DNA from: Sympetrum striolatum
Taxonomy: Eukaryota; Arthropoda; Insecta; Odonata; Libellulidae
Direction: 5' to 3'
DNA: 64,000 bases
Assembly (NCBI GenBank): GCA_947579665.1
Contig: OX388346.1
Span: forward strand, 89,716,615-89,780,614
A program made the position numbers and the translations under genes. The notes beneath the pieces are model-generated. The model made no database searches. It had not been told where the DNA came from and saw only the letters and a list, made by a program, of their open reading frames with translations. Positions 46,190 through 56,994 of this stretch are shown here, piece by piece (position 1 is the stretch's first letter; each line of letters starts with the position of its first letter).

Positions 46190-46570
46190 CACGCCCCTGA
46201 AGTTCCTCTATGCTGACAGTACAATCGGCTGACGCCCTTAATGTCCGCAGCCGCGAGATGGCAGCACTGAAGCTCGCCCTTTGAAACCATAATCTCATAT
46301 GGAGTAAATGGAAAAAACAGCACGATTATGATACTTTTTCCCTGTTTTTCTTTGTGGGAGTAGTATATACGAAAGATGGAATTCAGAGTTGGTGATTTAT
46401 CCATTGATAAGTACTTAAAACAATTGAATAAAATAGGCAAATCAGTAAATCCGAAGAATAAGTGCAAGTTGCCTTCAGGGCACACAACAAGTAACTTCGT
46501 CGCAGTGAAAAAATTATTCGTAGATGAGCGAAGTGCAATGTATTTTGCTTGGATACACAGAAAATAATTG
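46190..46570 (-). repeat. Inverted duplication I, left arm
   Basis: The reverse complement of this segment aligns with 47835-48152. Shared blocks include ATTCTTCGGATTT, TTAATTCCATCTTT against TGAATTCCATCTTT, ATCATAATCGTGCT, TTTACTCCATAT, GATTATGGTTTCAA, TTCAGTGCTGCCATCTCG and GGCTGCGGACATTAAGGG. A minus-strand open frame (46117-46743, 208 codons, the longest in the window) crosses it; the corresponding part in the right arm is also readable on the plus strand (47927-48181) with a similar piece of the type L-N-S-I-F-x-x-Y-Y and F-x-P-F-T-P-Y-(E/K)-I-M-V-S. The frame could be a decayed element protein or simply reflect DNA similarity; I do not recognise it. Confidence 0.75.
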
Positions 46571-47834
46571 ATCCTTAATAAATTACCAACGTTACATCTA
46601 CTTTCAACTAGGCCTTTTAAAACTAGAATCGCAAGATTTACATGGGTGGTCTGAAAAGTTTCCGACATTTCGACATTTCTTGACATGTTTTCTGAAAATT
46701 TTCTGAAGATGTCTGAAAAATCTGAAAAACGATGACCAGGCATTTTTAAGATTAAAGATACCTTAAGGATATCTTAAAATAAATCAAAAGTCTTCAAGCG
46801 CAGTGACGGCAATGAAGATCTCCAACTCACACAATGTGGTCGCACGTTCCAACTTACATCAACGTTACCGCAGAAAGGGGTGACTTCGGCCACGCGTGCA
46901 CTGCTCCACAAATTGTAAATTTGTAGTACAATATCTAAAATTTTACAAAGTAGCTATTTTTTCCTGCCCTTTAGAATTTAGATTGTCTTGACATATCGTC
47001 AGCAAATCCGTCTTGCTCCTTGCAACATTGACAGTACAATTGTCATTGGGAACTAAATTGAAAATCGTGCATTCTCGAGACTAGCCTACGAAACCTCAGT
47101 CTGTTAACTTCTCTCAGTAACACTCAGCAAGATGGGAAACATTTGAAGACAATTGGAGGCCAAACAGTGCTTCTTCGTGGAAAAGAGATTAAATTAGTGG
47201 AAGTGCTGTTAAATTTATTATGCGTATTCGTGATATCCAAATTTTAGTACAAACATATTTGAACAGTAAAAAGTAAATGTTCAGTGCTTTGACAAAAATT
47301 CCATAAATTGTTTGGGTTCGGAGATTCATTAGTAGAAACAAAACACTGACTCTAAGGCTTGAAAAACATTTAAAAGGGTTGACTGAGTGACAGTGAGTAA
47401 GTTTTCTACAACAATTTTTCATTCTTTTTGTTTTTGGAAAAAAAATGTATTTTTCTTTTGAAATATTATAAATAAAGTGGAAAAACGTTATTATGAGTCA
47501 ATAACTTCTTATCTCAGTACTTATTAAACAAAGATTAAATAAAATAATAATTTAAAGATTTTAAAATATATTAAAGGTCGTAATATTAGTCATATAGTTA
47601 ATTTTATAGGCGATATTTAGGAAACATATTTAGTGGCCGAAGTCACCCCATCGGTTGGGGTGCCTAAGGCAACTATTATTTATTTTTTAAAGCAAATTCC
47701 GTTGCTTAAGATAAATATTTAGATTTGCATGAATAAGAATTACCTTCATGTAATTTATTTTCTGAGCATAGAGAATGTTATTGAATACAGAAATATAAAA
47801 AAAATGTAAAAAAGGCCAAAGTCACCCCATTATA
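46571..47834. other. Spacer between the arms of inverted duplication I
   Basis: AT-rich, no recognised gene. It contains an exact 17-bp motif in both orientations: GTGGCCGAAGTCACCCC at 47633-47649 and its complement at 46877-46893, plus a third related copy (GGCCAAAGTCACCCCA) at 47814-47829. A transposon-end-like motif lies at 46640-46660 and a CTGAAAA-rich stretch follows (46650-46730). Confidence 0.5.
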
Positions 47835-48152
47835 CGGTCGCATTTCAGTGATTTGCGAAGAATGTTTTTACGGCGACAAAGTTACCTGTGTTTTGCACAT
47901 AAGGCATAAGCACCTATTCTTCGGATTTGCTAATTAGTCCGTCTTATTCAAATGTATTGGATTCAATTGAAAAGTACCTATTGATGGATAAAACAATTAC
48001 TCTTAATTCCATCTTTGGTAAATATTACTCTTTATTACATATGTATCATAATCGTGCTTTTTCACCGTTTACTCCATATAAGATTATGGTTTCAAGGGCG
48101 AACTTCAGTGCTGCCATCTCGGGGCTGCGGACATTAAGGGAACCAAAAAATT
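47835..48152 (+). repeat. Inverted duplication I, right arm
   Basis: Counterpart of 46190-46570 in opposite orientation, with point differences and several small indels. Similarity stops near 48151 just after ACATTAAGGG. The high conservation of the end GTGCTGCCATCTCG to ACATTAAGGG compared with the middle is notable. Confidence 0.75.
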
Positions 48153-48587
48153 TCAGCAGTTTCCAGTCCTATACTTTCTAAGTTCGTGGTCAGACCAGAC
48201 TATAAATAGCTTGGTAAGAAATTGTTTGGAGTCTACATCTCTATTTACACACTGCACACCGCTTACTGGAGTGCGGTTGGGGATGTATACACAAATTGGT
48301 TTATCCATTTGTTAAGTTTATTGCTATCGTGCTATAGATATTTATTAGATAATATCGCTATACGTATTTCGTGGAACGGAGGAGTGTTTTAAACGATTTG
48401 TCACCGCGTCCATCTCTTTACGATACACTTGATGGCGAATCGCCTGAAGTGAGAACACTATTACGTCTTCCTTAAATAAAAATTACTCTCTTTGAATTCT
48501 TTTAGCAAAGGTAACTTGCTTCCAATTTACATTTCCAAGGATTCCCAAAATGCGTCATAGTGTGTTTTAGCTCTTTTTATGTAGCAG
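48153..48587. other. No recognised feature
   Basis: AT-rich spacer between the two inverted-duplication modules; nothing recognised. Confidence 0.5.
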
Positions 48588-48986
48588 CTGAACATACAAC
48601 CTCCTCTTCCCGAGCTAACTGGCGCTGGTTCCATCCGCCGATACCTGCTACTTATTAAGATTATTAATTTAGATGAGATCTGACTAGTAGCATCGCCTTC
48701 CTACTTATTTTGATTTTCCAAAGTTTGAAGTTACAAATTAAAGGTAGCATATGATAGTGAGGCTCAAGAAATATATTTGGTTATCTCTGCTAAAATTGCT
48801 CAAGAACTGTATTAGTTCAAACTTCGTTAACCGAATTAGGATTTTGCATTGGATCCCAAATCTTAAAATGCTCATTTGGATGGATATTTAGTTCTCAGGC
48901 ATTTTGAACCTCATTCGTCGACTAAAAGCTACGAATAGCTTTGGAGAGGGAATGAGGTTTACTAGCCAAGATGATGTATTTGTCAT
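48588..48986 (+). repeat. Inverted duplication II, left arm
   Basis: About 400 bp whose reverse complement is present at 49929-50337. Shared blocks in order: GAGCTAACTG, GGTTCCATCCGC, TTAAGATTATTAATTTAGAT, CTTTCCTAC/CCTTCCTAC, AAGTTACAAATTAAA, GAGGCTCAAGAAA, ATATATTTGGTTATC, CTTGTGCAATT-like pieces, CCTAATTCGG-type complement blocks, and GGAGAGGGAATGAGGTTTAC followed by TAGCCAAGATGATGTATTT. The inner 60 bp are almost identical in the two arms. Confidence 0.85.
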
Positions 48987-49928
48987 TTTTAAACTTTCCC
49001 ACCGGGAATCGAATACGCGCAAGATGAGGAATGAGGTAATTTGTCCCCGCTTAGATGAGCAAAAAACGTTACGTAAGGGGATGGATATAGTGTTTTTATT
49101 TCACAGTATTAAACAAGGAGTAACCGGGATCAATCTTATTACCGATACTGCTCATATCTCAATGTAAATACAGAATGAAATAAAAAATGCAAATTCCACA
49201 AAAACTATTTGCAGATTTTATTTAATATGATCCAGATTACGGAGTTCCACCAAGTTAAGGCTTCTTCGATTGAATTTACAAATACAGTGATTTAACATAA
49301 TATAATATGGAGCGTAATGCATCCTAAAACGTGTTATACCCTGGAAAAAATATTAATACGATACAAATCGATCGATGTTGGTAAGTTGGATACAGACTAC
49401 AAGAAAATGCAACACAAGATAAGTTAATGCGATACAATACGAATCAAATCAATGGAATATGATATGATAAATACAGCTTGGAAATAAGAGTGTGAAAGCG
49501 GGCATTTTAAGTGAAATAAATAAAAACTGAACGAATAAGCCTTAAATTTAGCGGCGACAGTTCAACCTGCGATCGCGATTTTCATTGCGTAACGCGCACT
49601 TAGCGGCGCAGAAATACCTCTTCGGTTGAAATATACGTTCAAGCCTTTATCCCGAGATGAAAGAAGGAAATATTTCATCCTCCTCCCGTTAGGAATTCCT
49701 CGGCTGCGGATTGTTTCACCGATGGGGTCGTAGGTAAGGCAGATTACGGGGATGAATGGCTCGCCCGAAGGAGGTGTGGACGGGGAAAGAAAGACCGGTT
49801 CAAGTACGCGGCCATTCTAGCCTCTTGTTGTAAATGTTAATATGTAGAGCCACCGATACGTTTTTATTGTACTGAATCGATTGGTGAGCTGTACGTCAGG
49901 TGACAACCTTATACCAATTTGTTTATTT
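48987..49928. other. Spacer between the arms of inverted duplication II
   Basis: About 940 bp with an AT-rich first half and a CpG-richer second half (49540-49830). An 87-codon plus frame (48904-49167) crosses the arm/spacer junction and is unrecognised. A B-box-like string on the minus strand (TATTCGATTCCCGG, about 49001-49014) lacks an A box. Confidence 0.4.
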
Positions 49929-50337
49929 AAAAGATAATAAATACATCATCTTGGCTAGTAAACCTCATTCCCTCTCCAAACCTATTAATGGCTTTTAGTA
50001 GACGAATGAGGCTCAAACTGCCTGGGAACTCGATATCCTTCCAAATGAGCATTTTACGATTTGGGATGCAATGCAAAGTCCTAATTCGGTTAATGAAGTT
50101 TAAACTAATACAGTTCTTGAGCAATATTTTATCATAGATAACCAAATATATTTTCTTGAGCCTCGCTATCATATTCTAATTTAATTTGTAACTTTACCGG
50201 AAAATGAAAATGTGTAGGAAAGCGATTCTACTATGCTTTAGTCAGTTCTCATCTAAATTAATAATCTTAATTAATGGCAGTTATCTGCGGATGGAACCTG
50301 CATCAGTTAGCTCAGGAATATGTGGTGGTACGTTCAT
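49929..50337 (-). repeat. Inverted duplication II, right arm
   Basis: Counterpart of 48588-48986 in opposite orientation, with scattered substitutions and small indels. The minus-strand frame 49927-50172 and the plus-strand frame 48904-49167 share a piece reading F-G-E-G-M-R-F-T-S-Q-D-D-V-F, but third codon positions are also conserved there, so this reflects DNA identity and not evident protein selection. Confidence 0.85.
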
Positions 50338-51132
50338 ACTTACATTAATATGTAAATATTATAGATTATACTTACATTAATATATACAGTAAATGTATGA
50401 TTGTTTTGGTAGATTAACACGCCTCAAAATTTCCAATTCGATGCTATTTATTTTATTTCTTTGTTACTAATATCATCCTTTATATCTTTTAAAATCTTCT
50501 GTATTTATCATAACCCCTGTTTTTACCTTTGTATTCTGCACCCTCTACTACTTAATATACACAATACCGGCATGAAAATTAAACACATACTTAAATAAAG
50601 TATTTATTCTTTACAGTTACAAAATACATATACATTACTTTTTTGTAAGTAGCCTGGTTTTTCGGGTTTTATAACAGGCCTTCTTGGCTACTGCAGCGGT
50701 AATGGAATAGATCTCCACCGTACGTCACTCTGTGAATCAATCTTTTACTACATCCAGCAATACCTTTGGTACTGTAGAAATACTCAATATTACTAAAATA
50801 TAGCGAAATATTTCTTTTTAGAAGATTAGGCATTTTCAGGTCTTAAGACTTATCCAGGTATCAGTAACAAAGACAGAGAAATTCAGAAATAACTGCGCAG
50901 GATAATTTTCCTCGGACAATATTGGTGTATCCGCGTATTAAACTGCGGAAACTCGATGTGTACGAGCATCCAAAAGGGTTTATTAAAAAGAAATTTGAGA
51001 TTTAAGACTTAAATTTAACTCCAAGATTTGAATTAGTCTTTGTGATGGATAATGGCTTTCCCAAAAGTCTCGCCTTATACTATCGATTTCTGATCTAGGT
51101 TACTTATTCCATTCAGGAATGCAAATTTTCAT
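50338..51132. other. AT-rich DNA; a short direct repeat partner at 50955-51010
   Basis: No gene supported. GATGTGTACGAGCATCCAAA at 50956 recurs as GATGTATACTAGCATCCAAA at 51600 with weaker similarity beyond, so the two bracket the open frame at 51133-51684. Confidence 0.4.
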
Positions 51133-51684
51133 TTGGAATTCTGGTTTCTCGATTTAATTTCTAAGACAGTCCAATCCAGCATTACCTGCGACACGTTTTG
51201 TAAGGATCCGGGACTGGTCGGGAAAGCGAGCTGTAAGAAGAGGGATGCGTGGAACAAAGGGAATTGTGGGAATGAAAAGGAGGGAGGGGACAGTATGCGG
51301 CAAGTTGAGGCTTTATTGGCTCATCGGATGGTCAATTGGTCGATTGATCCCGCTTTCATTGGAATAGGCTCACTAGCGATTGATTTATTGGAGTGTGGCT
51401 CGCTGGATACCTCGGTGGGTTTTTTCTGGGTCGGGGAAGTTGGGGAGGGATTTGTCAGAGATTACCAGCATCTTGTGTTGTCTCGAGACGTTGCTCCGGA
51501 GTGGATTCTGGAGGCTGTGTTTCGGAGAGGTAACATTGATTATGTAAATGCGCTATCATTACCTCTGGGGCAGTATTTGTGTATTCGTTACATGTACTTG
51601 ATGTATACTAGCATCCAAAACGATTTATCTCTTGTTAAATTGAGACTTAAAGATTTATATTCAATTTTAATAATAAGTATTTAA
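51133..51684 (+). other. Unrecognised open frame, 183 codons
   Basis: The first 140 codons lie in DNA that is GC-richer than its flanks, and the product there has mixed composition with several Cys in the first 50 residues (C-D-T-F-C, S-C-K-K, G-N-C-G) and acidic/aromatic stretches later. I know no family like it. A possible splice acceptor (pyrimidine-rich stretch ending in AG at 51166) and donor (GAGAGGTAAC near 51527) could frame an exon inside it, but such signals are weak evidence. Chance remains the likeliest explanation. Confidence 0.15.
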
Positions 51685-53484
51685 TTTGATAAATGCAATG
51701 GGCGGTTGGAAAGTTTTGGTAAATATTAACTTAATCATTAAAAGAGGGAATAGTCGGAAAAAGATAACGTTTTGTGGAATGAAAACATGTGATACTGTGG
51801 TTTGAATGAGTGTTTTCAAACCCGTCTTAACCAATAAATCAGTGAGGAATAGTTTTATTTACCTTAGAGTTAAACGAGGGGAAGCTCACATTATTCCGAT
51901 TTCGGGGTAAAAACGTGCAGATAAAAGGTACAGTAAATCACCTGTACGTGATTCAAGTGATACGTGGTTATTAGATAAAATCTCTATAGATTTGTATCGC
52001 AAAGTATGATATCATTTGTACTAAAAATACACCTTGACCTAGTCTTGGTCTAGTGCGGGTGTTTGCTTTTTAAGACAAAATATGCCCTAAGTATCGTAAC
52101 GTGTACAATAATGATTAATATAAGTTCTATAGTTAATAAAAAACTTAAAGAAACATTAATTTAAATATATGTAAAATATGCGTAAATTGTATGAATGAAC
52201 ATTTGCGTAGTTGGGTAGACCATTGTCTGAGTAGTCATTGTGTATTGAGATAAGTATAAAAAGAAATAAAAAGTTTTAGGAAAGACAGTAGTGTAAGTAG
52301 TTGTGGAATGCTGCGAGTTCCATTGGGTACTTACTATTACCTGATAATTATGGACATTCTCTTTCATGTTTTATGGCTCAGTTTAATTCAACTATTTACT
52401 TAGCCTCGGATTTTAAAACTGCGAGACGAATGGTTGCTGTTAGAATTAGTTAGCCAGCTGTGTCTCAATTTTTTGAACGCATCTTTTTTATACCGGAGAA
52501 AATATCTTTTCCATTTCTACGGTATTGATGAACTCGAAGTGTATGTATGAATGAATAGATGACAAGAGAAACATTACGTAACGAGGAAAGGAGTTTTGTA
52601 TTTATTTGCATAAACGTCGGATAAGAATTGAGATATATAGCGGCGGCATTAAATATGACGATCGGAGACAAGGAAGGCGCGTAACTGAGCACGTGTTCTC
52701 TGATTCAGCAGCGTCATCTCTTAAGTATAAACCCGAATTTCGAGCTATCGACCTCTAACTCGATGATACAGCTTTGACTGGCCATTTAATCTCCTACTTC
52801 AGGGCCTCACGGAAAGATTAAGGACGACTCGGAATCTGAATGCATTCTTTTATCCTCCTAAAATCCAGATGCAGATCCTTGCGACGAAGGATTGCGCCTA
52901 TTCTCTCTCAAATAGCAGGGGTTTTCGCATGTCATGCATTCGAGAAGGTCGTAAGAATCTACTCGGTGTCTTTCCAATTTAAGCGGATGAAGGAAGCTCG
53001 GTGAATTCCTCTGTCTCATCGTACGTTAGTAGTCTCGATGATGGAATTACTGTGATACCTCCGCTGACGGTTGACTCTTTTAACGAATGTTTCGATGGAC
53101 GAAGATCTTCTGGTTTCGAACTCTATAAAAGAGTAAAAACTGTTTTGAATTAAAATACATTTTTGGAGGATCTATACATTCGCAGGTGATACAGAAATTA
53201 AAAAAAACAATGTTTCTGTCGTTCTGGTAATGATGGTACAAATGCTTACTATTTTACTGGAAGCAGATATTTGTGTGAATTAGGATTTGGGTAATGGGGT
53301 AAGATGACCCAGAGGGCGTGGTGAGTTACCTATAAACGAAAGAAATGGCTTTGAATGGGAAAAATGAGAAATATGTATCTACCGAAAGGTAGAATACCTA
53401 TATATCTAATTTCCGGGAATATATGTCATATTGGCTGACGAGCGCACTTCTTAAGCAATTTATGTTTGTAATTTTATGTATTTA
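51685..53484. other. AT-rich DNA, nothing recognised
   Basis: No gene supported. A slightly GC-richer part at 52840-53100 has no recognisable frame. Confidence 0.45.
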
Positions 53485-53644
53485 GTTAGAGGTTTAAAAC
53501 CTCAAATATTGTTTTTGTCGGCGTTCCTCGTTTGCGGTGTCCTGTCTTGTCCTCTAGGAATACCGGGGAATGAGAAGAGAAACGCCGATAAAGACGGATG
53601 TTAGAGATCTGAAACCTCTAATTCCTTAACAGCCGTGTCCCAAC
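53485..53644 (-). mobile_element. MITE-like family, copy 3
   Basis: Inverted relative to the copies at 4567 and 9542. Read on the minus strand: extension GGGACACGGCTGTTAAGGAA, arm with CGTCTTTATCGGCGTTTCTC, loop CTCATTCCCCGGTATTCC to GGACACCGCA, second arm with GAGGAACGCCGACAAAAAC and TTTTAAACCTCTAAC. Arms are imperfect, so it is older than copy 1. No coding capacity. Confidence 0.75.
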
Positions 53645-53989
53645 ATTCTTTTCGTTTAGTTTATATAAAATCATACTGAATGTCAACCTAAAATCAAGGA
53701 GTACTTCTGTGTTTATATACTGTTCTGGAATATTGAACATCCTAATAAAAGTAAATTCAATAAAAAATTGGAGGTTTTGTATACTTCGTTCCAACTTAAT
53801 TATGTTCATTGCCATGATTCTCCTAAAAGAACAATCATTGCTCTTGTCTGCACACTTATAAAAGGCTATTTTTAAATCCTTCGCTTTATCAATACGATAG
53901 AATAAAATTTTATTTCTCTGAGAAATAAATAGTAGAGAAGAAAAACTGAGTATGAACGCAGCTAATTTAAAAGATAAGATCAAAGTTGT
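53645..53989. other. AT-rich DNA, nothing recognised
   Basis: A 129-codon minus frame (53618-54007) overlaps the MITE and the LINE fragment; no domain seen. Confidence 0.45.
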
Positions 53990-54360
53990 GAAACCTATAT
54001 ATGACAATACGATTTGTAAAGAATTGCTACAATAAAACAGCGAGTGTTACTCAGATGTTGCAGGACGCGGGATGGGAATCATTTGAAGATATAAGACATA
54101 TTCAAAGGATAAATTTACTTAATAAGTTCAGAGAAATTACGTTCTCAGATGATGTAACCGATATACTGCAACCCCCTGTTAAATGGGCCGTTCTGATACT
54201 GCCAGAAAGATTAGGGAAATAGATGCTAGAACGAATCGTTTCAAAAATTCATTTTTTCCGCGAACTATACGCGAAGAAACGAAGAAGTTTAGGAAGGTGC
54301 CTGCACCCCCTGCCCCACGCCGAAAAGCGGCTTGCAGGGTTCTTACATAGACATAGACAA
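53990..54360 (+). mobile_element. LINE 3' end, family L3 (CR1/Jockey-type)
   Basis: Plus-strand copy of the same family as 26852-27355: a broken polyprotein C-terminus (54001-54351) running into the shared 3' block (CACCCCCTGCC, then GCGGCTTGCAGGGT, 54309-54341) and a short tail (ACATAGACATAGACA, 54345-54359). The 3' block folds as CCCTGC/GCAGGG around GCCG-AAAAG-CGGC. The 5' part is missing. Confidence 0.8.
54001..54351 (+). pseudogene. LINE reverse transcriptase C-terminal region, frameshifted
   Basis: The first frame (54001-54222) reads RFVKNCYNKTASVTQML, then D-A-G-W-E-S-F, then R-I-N-L-L-N-K-F-R-E and D-D-V-T-D-I-L. A second frame from about 54183 to 54351 reads R-K-I-R-E-I-D-A-R-T-N, then FKNSFFPRTIRE and runs through the 3' block to a stop. 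These are consecutive conserved blocks of the C-terminal region of CR1/Jockey-type LINE proteins. One frameshift near 54180 separates them. The same blocks appear in the copy at 26922-27331. Confidence 0.8.
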
Positions 54361-54902
54361 GGAGAGAATTCCTGCGAAACATTCCGAAATCAGTTCGCAA
54401 GTTTTATTTACGTCAAGGAATGTAAAATTTGTTCTGCGATCTTTACAATTGCGGTACCCGCTTCATTACGTTGCCCCATTCTGCCATGCGTGGCTGATCG
54501 CACTTCCGATCCACTCCCACGAGTTCATTGGGCGGAGGCGTTAATCCTTTTCGGCTTACGTTAGCGATCGCGAATCCGGGACGCGAAAGGGCTATATTGG
54601 GTAAGCGTTTTCGGACTGAGGGAATGCAACGTATCGAGAGGGGACACACGTGGGCACGGAATGAGAAGTTTATTGGACCCGCAGTTCCCCTCCCCCTCCA
54701 CGGAGAGAGGGTCGCGGCCCCACTGATTACGAGAAGCGGTCCACTCCCATCGTGTCTCCGCTGCTATTCATGCGCCCGTCGATATGTCTCTCTTCACATC
54801 TACGCGATTCCTCTGTTTATCCTTCTGTTTATGTTCTCACTTCCGAGGTTTTTGTTTTCCTTTTCTTCTGTTATTATGATGGTTGCTTCACATTTGGCTT
54901 GA
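54361..54902. other. GC-rich segment without recognised gene
   Basis: Positions 54450-54800 are CpG-rich with overlapping open frames on both strands (54223-54564 and 54528-54902 plus; 54443-54649 minus), none resembling a known protein. It follows directly on the LINE 3' end. Confidence 0.35.
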
Positions 54903-55690
54903 ACGATATGTCGATCAGGATGGGTGTAGCGATTACGATGTATCGATCTCTTTGGATCATTCTTTCGCATTATCGAACCCGATTGACCAACCATCGGAAT
55001 TCTTCTTAACTAGTCACCGTTTCTATAAAATACAATACCAATAATTTATATAGAATACGTATGTGATGAAATTCATAGTTTTCCATTGGTTAAATAAAAT
55101 GACTCGGAATGAAGATTGCGATACAGTATAATATTCACAAACAATTAAGAAAATTTATATCACTTCCTCAGATTTTATAAAGTGACCGGTTTCATTATTA
55201 TCATGATACCTCGAATGTGTAAACTATATCGATCTGGATTGCAAATGATCGACTAATCGATCGATGATTCTGGATCGACTTATCTAACTCGAATTACCAA
55301 TTAACCATTGGAATTCCTCTGAACTAGCATTCGTTTAAATAAACATTCCAATGCATATTCCAATACATAAATGCATATTCCAATACACATACCTTGCATT
55401 GAATTCATGTTGAGTAATATTCCGAGTTTTCCAATGGTTTTACATAACTATGATTCGAAAAAATTATCATTATTCATAAAAGTATTCACTAACAAAGAAG
55501 AATTTATATTAATCCGATTTTATACGGAGTGACCAATATCACTATTACTATGATACTTCAATATCGTAATAGGTCGTTTACTACATTCTGCTACGGTGAC
55601 ACGAGTTTGTTCTTGTCTATGCTATGGCCTTCCACAATGTTACACCCGAGCATATCGATTGGATCAATAATATCTCTCCATGTCAATCTC
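54903..55690. repeat. Diverged tandem duplication, period about 315-345 bp
   Basis: Two units align: CCATCGGAATTCTTCTTAAC (54991) with CCATTGGAATTCCTCTGAAC (55305); TTTTCCATTGGTTAAATAAA with TTTTCCAATGGTTTTACATA; AATTTATAT with GATTTTATAAAGTGACC (55175-55187) and AATTTATATTAATCCGATTT with TACGGAGTGACC (55522-55534), followed by TGATAC in both. The spacing grows from 314 to 347 because the second unit has an insertion of short ATTCCAATGCAT/ATTCCAATACAT repeats (55345-55392). Pieces before (ATGTCGATC, TATCGATCTC, 54910-54960) and after (55650-55690) suggest partial further units. Confidence 0.65.
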
Positions 55691-56994
55691 GAATTTCGTC
55701 GATCTAGATCATGGTTGGAAATATTTTTCGAATCGCAGTGTGAGATGAATTGGACACCCCTGACGTAAACACGTATATAACTCAACCGAGATTTCGCCAC
55801 ACATCCTGTAATGTTTATTCAGAAATATTTTGTGTTTTTAATCACTGATATCCAAACTTTTACGATGGAAGAAAATAGTATGCCTTTGGAAGGAATTAAT
55901 TCTGCAAGACACTAGTTACATCAATGAGTATATTGACCTGTGATGGATTAATATTAGCTAAATTCGCTGTAATTATTTTGACGTTTCGTTGTTCATGGGC
56001 ATTGGTGGTTCTGCTAGGTGAGGATGTAGAAGATGAGTTGATATGCATACTATAACCTAATATAATTTGACATTGTGCGAGGAAAATTGCGCATTCTTTA
56101 TTTTGTGCTTCTTTTGTTTTGTGTCGTCTTACACGGAAGTTGGTGTAGTACACTCGCTTATGACAGAGCAACGACTTGATCAAGATCGAAAATAAATGCA
56201 TCTCAAGGATGAACAAACATGAAATTAATTTCTTCGTTTTTGGCTGTCTCCTTGTAGAGCTATATGAAAATTACATATCTAAGCTGATCTATTTATAGAA
56301 GTTATAGACTTTATAGAATTATTAGTATTAGTTTCATAGTATGTATTTCTGCCCTCGTTTTAATTTTTCGGTCGAGTATCTCCATGTATAAGATTTACTT
56401 CAGATTATCAGTGTATCATATCAATATAATTCCTCGAATCGTTTGTTTCTATAACTTATTTCGCCTGACTCTCTGCTTTTGTTTCCCCCTCTCCATTCTC
56501 TTCCTCCTCAATTACTCCTCCAGCATGGTTCCCGACACCAACCCCTCCCTCTCTCTCCCCCGCCTCTTTACTTCGCTTGGGGTCACTTTATTAAACGGTC
56601 AACTGAAGGATTCGGCTTCTCTTTTTATTGCCTTTTATCTTCTGACCTAGGAGGCTGGAGAAATGCCGTCGCATGGTAACGGAGAGTCACTCTTCCCCCG
56701 CCTTTCCCTCCGCGGTGCGGCGTCGGAACGGATTCACGTTTCGAGCACTGCGGTGGCAAACCCGAATTCCTCCTTATCTCTATCGATATTTTCCTGTACC
56801 TTTTCTATGTATTGGCATGTGCACACCTGCATCTTTTTAGCCATAATGTGGTGGAATAGGTGTGAAACATGAACTTTCAAGGTAACAGGGGTTATGAAAT
56901 GAAGAAGTGATGCTACGAAGATTAAAATTGAAATTAAGTTTTACTTTGCCAAGAAAGTGTACGTCTTAGGTTGTTCACAAGAAGTGTATAACTT
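55691..56994. other. AT-rich DNA; pyrimidine-rich patch at 56460-56720
   Basis: No gene supported. At 56460-56720 the plus strand is rich in C and T (ctctctcccccgcctcttta and similar) with frames of low-complexity product. Confidence 0.4.

Noticed and set aside
46117..46743. 208-codon frame as an intact gene
   Set aside because: It lies across an inverted duplication and non-repeat DNA, with no known domain; the similar frame in the other arm follows from DNA similarity.
49001..49014. Minus-strand B box as a SINE
   Set aside because: No A box or cloverleaf remnants nearby.
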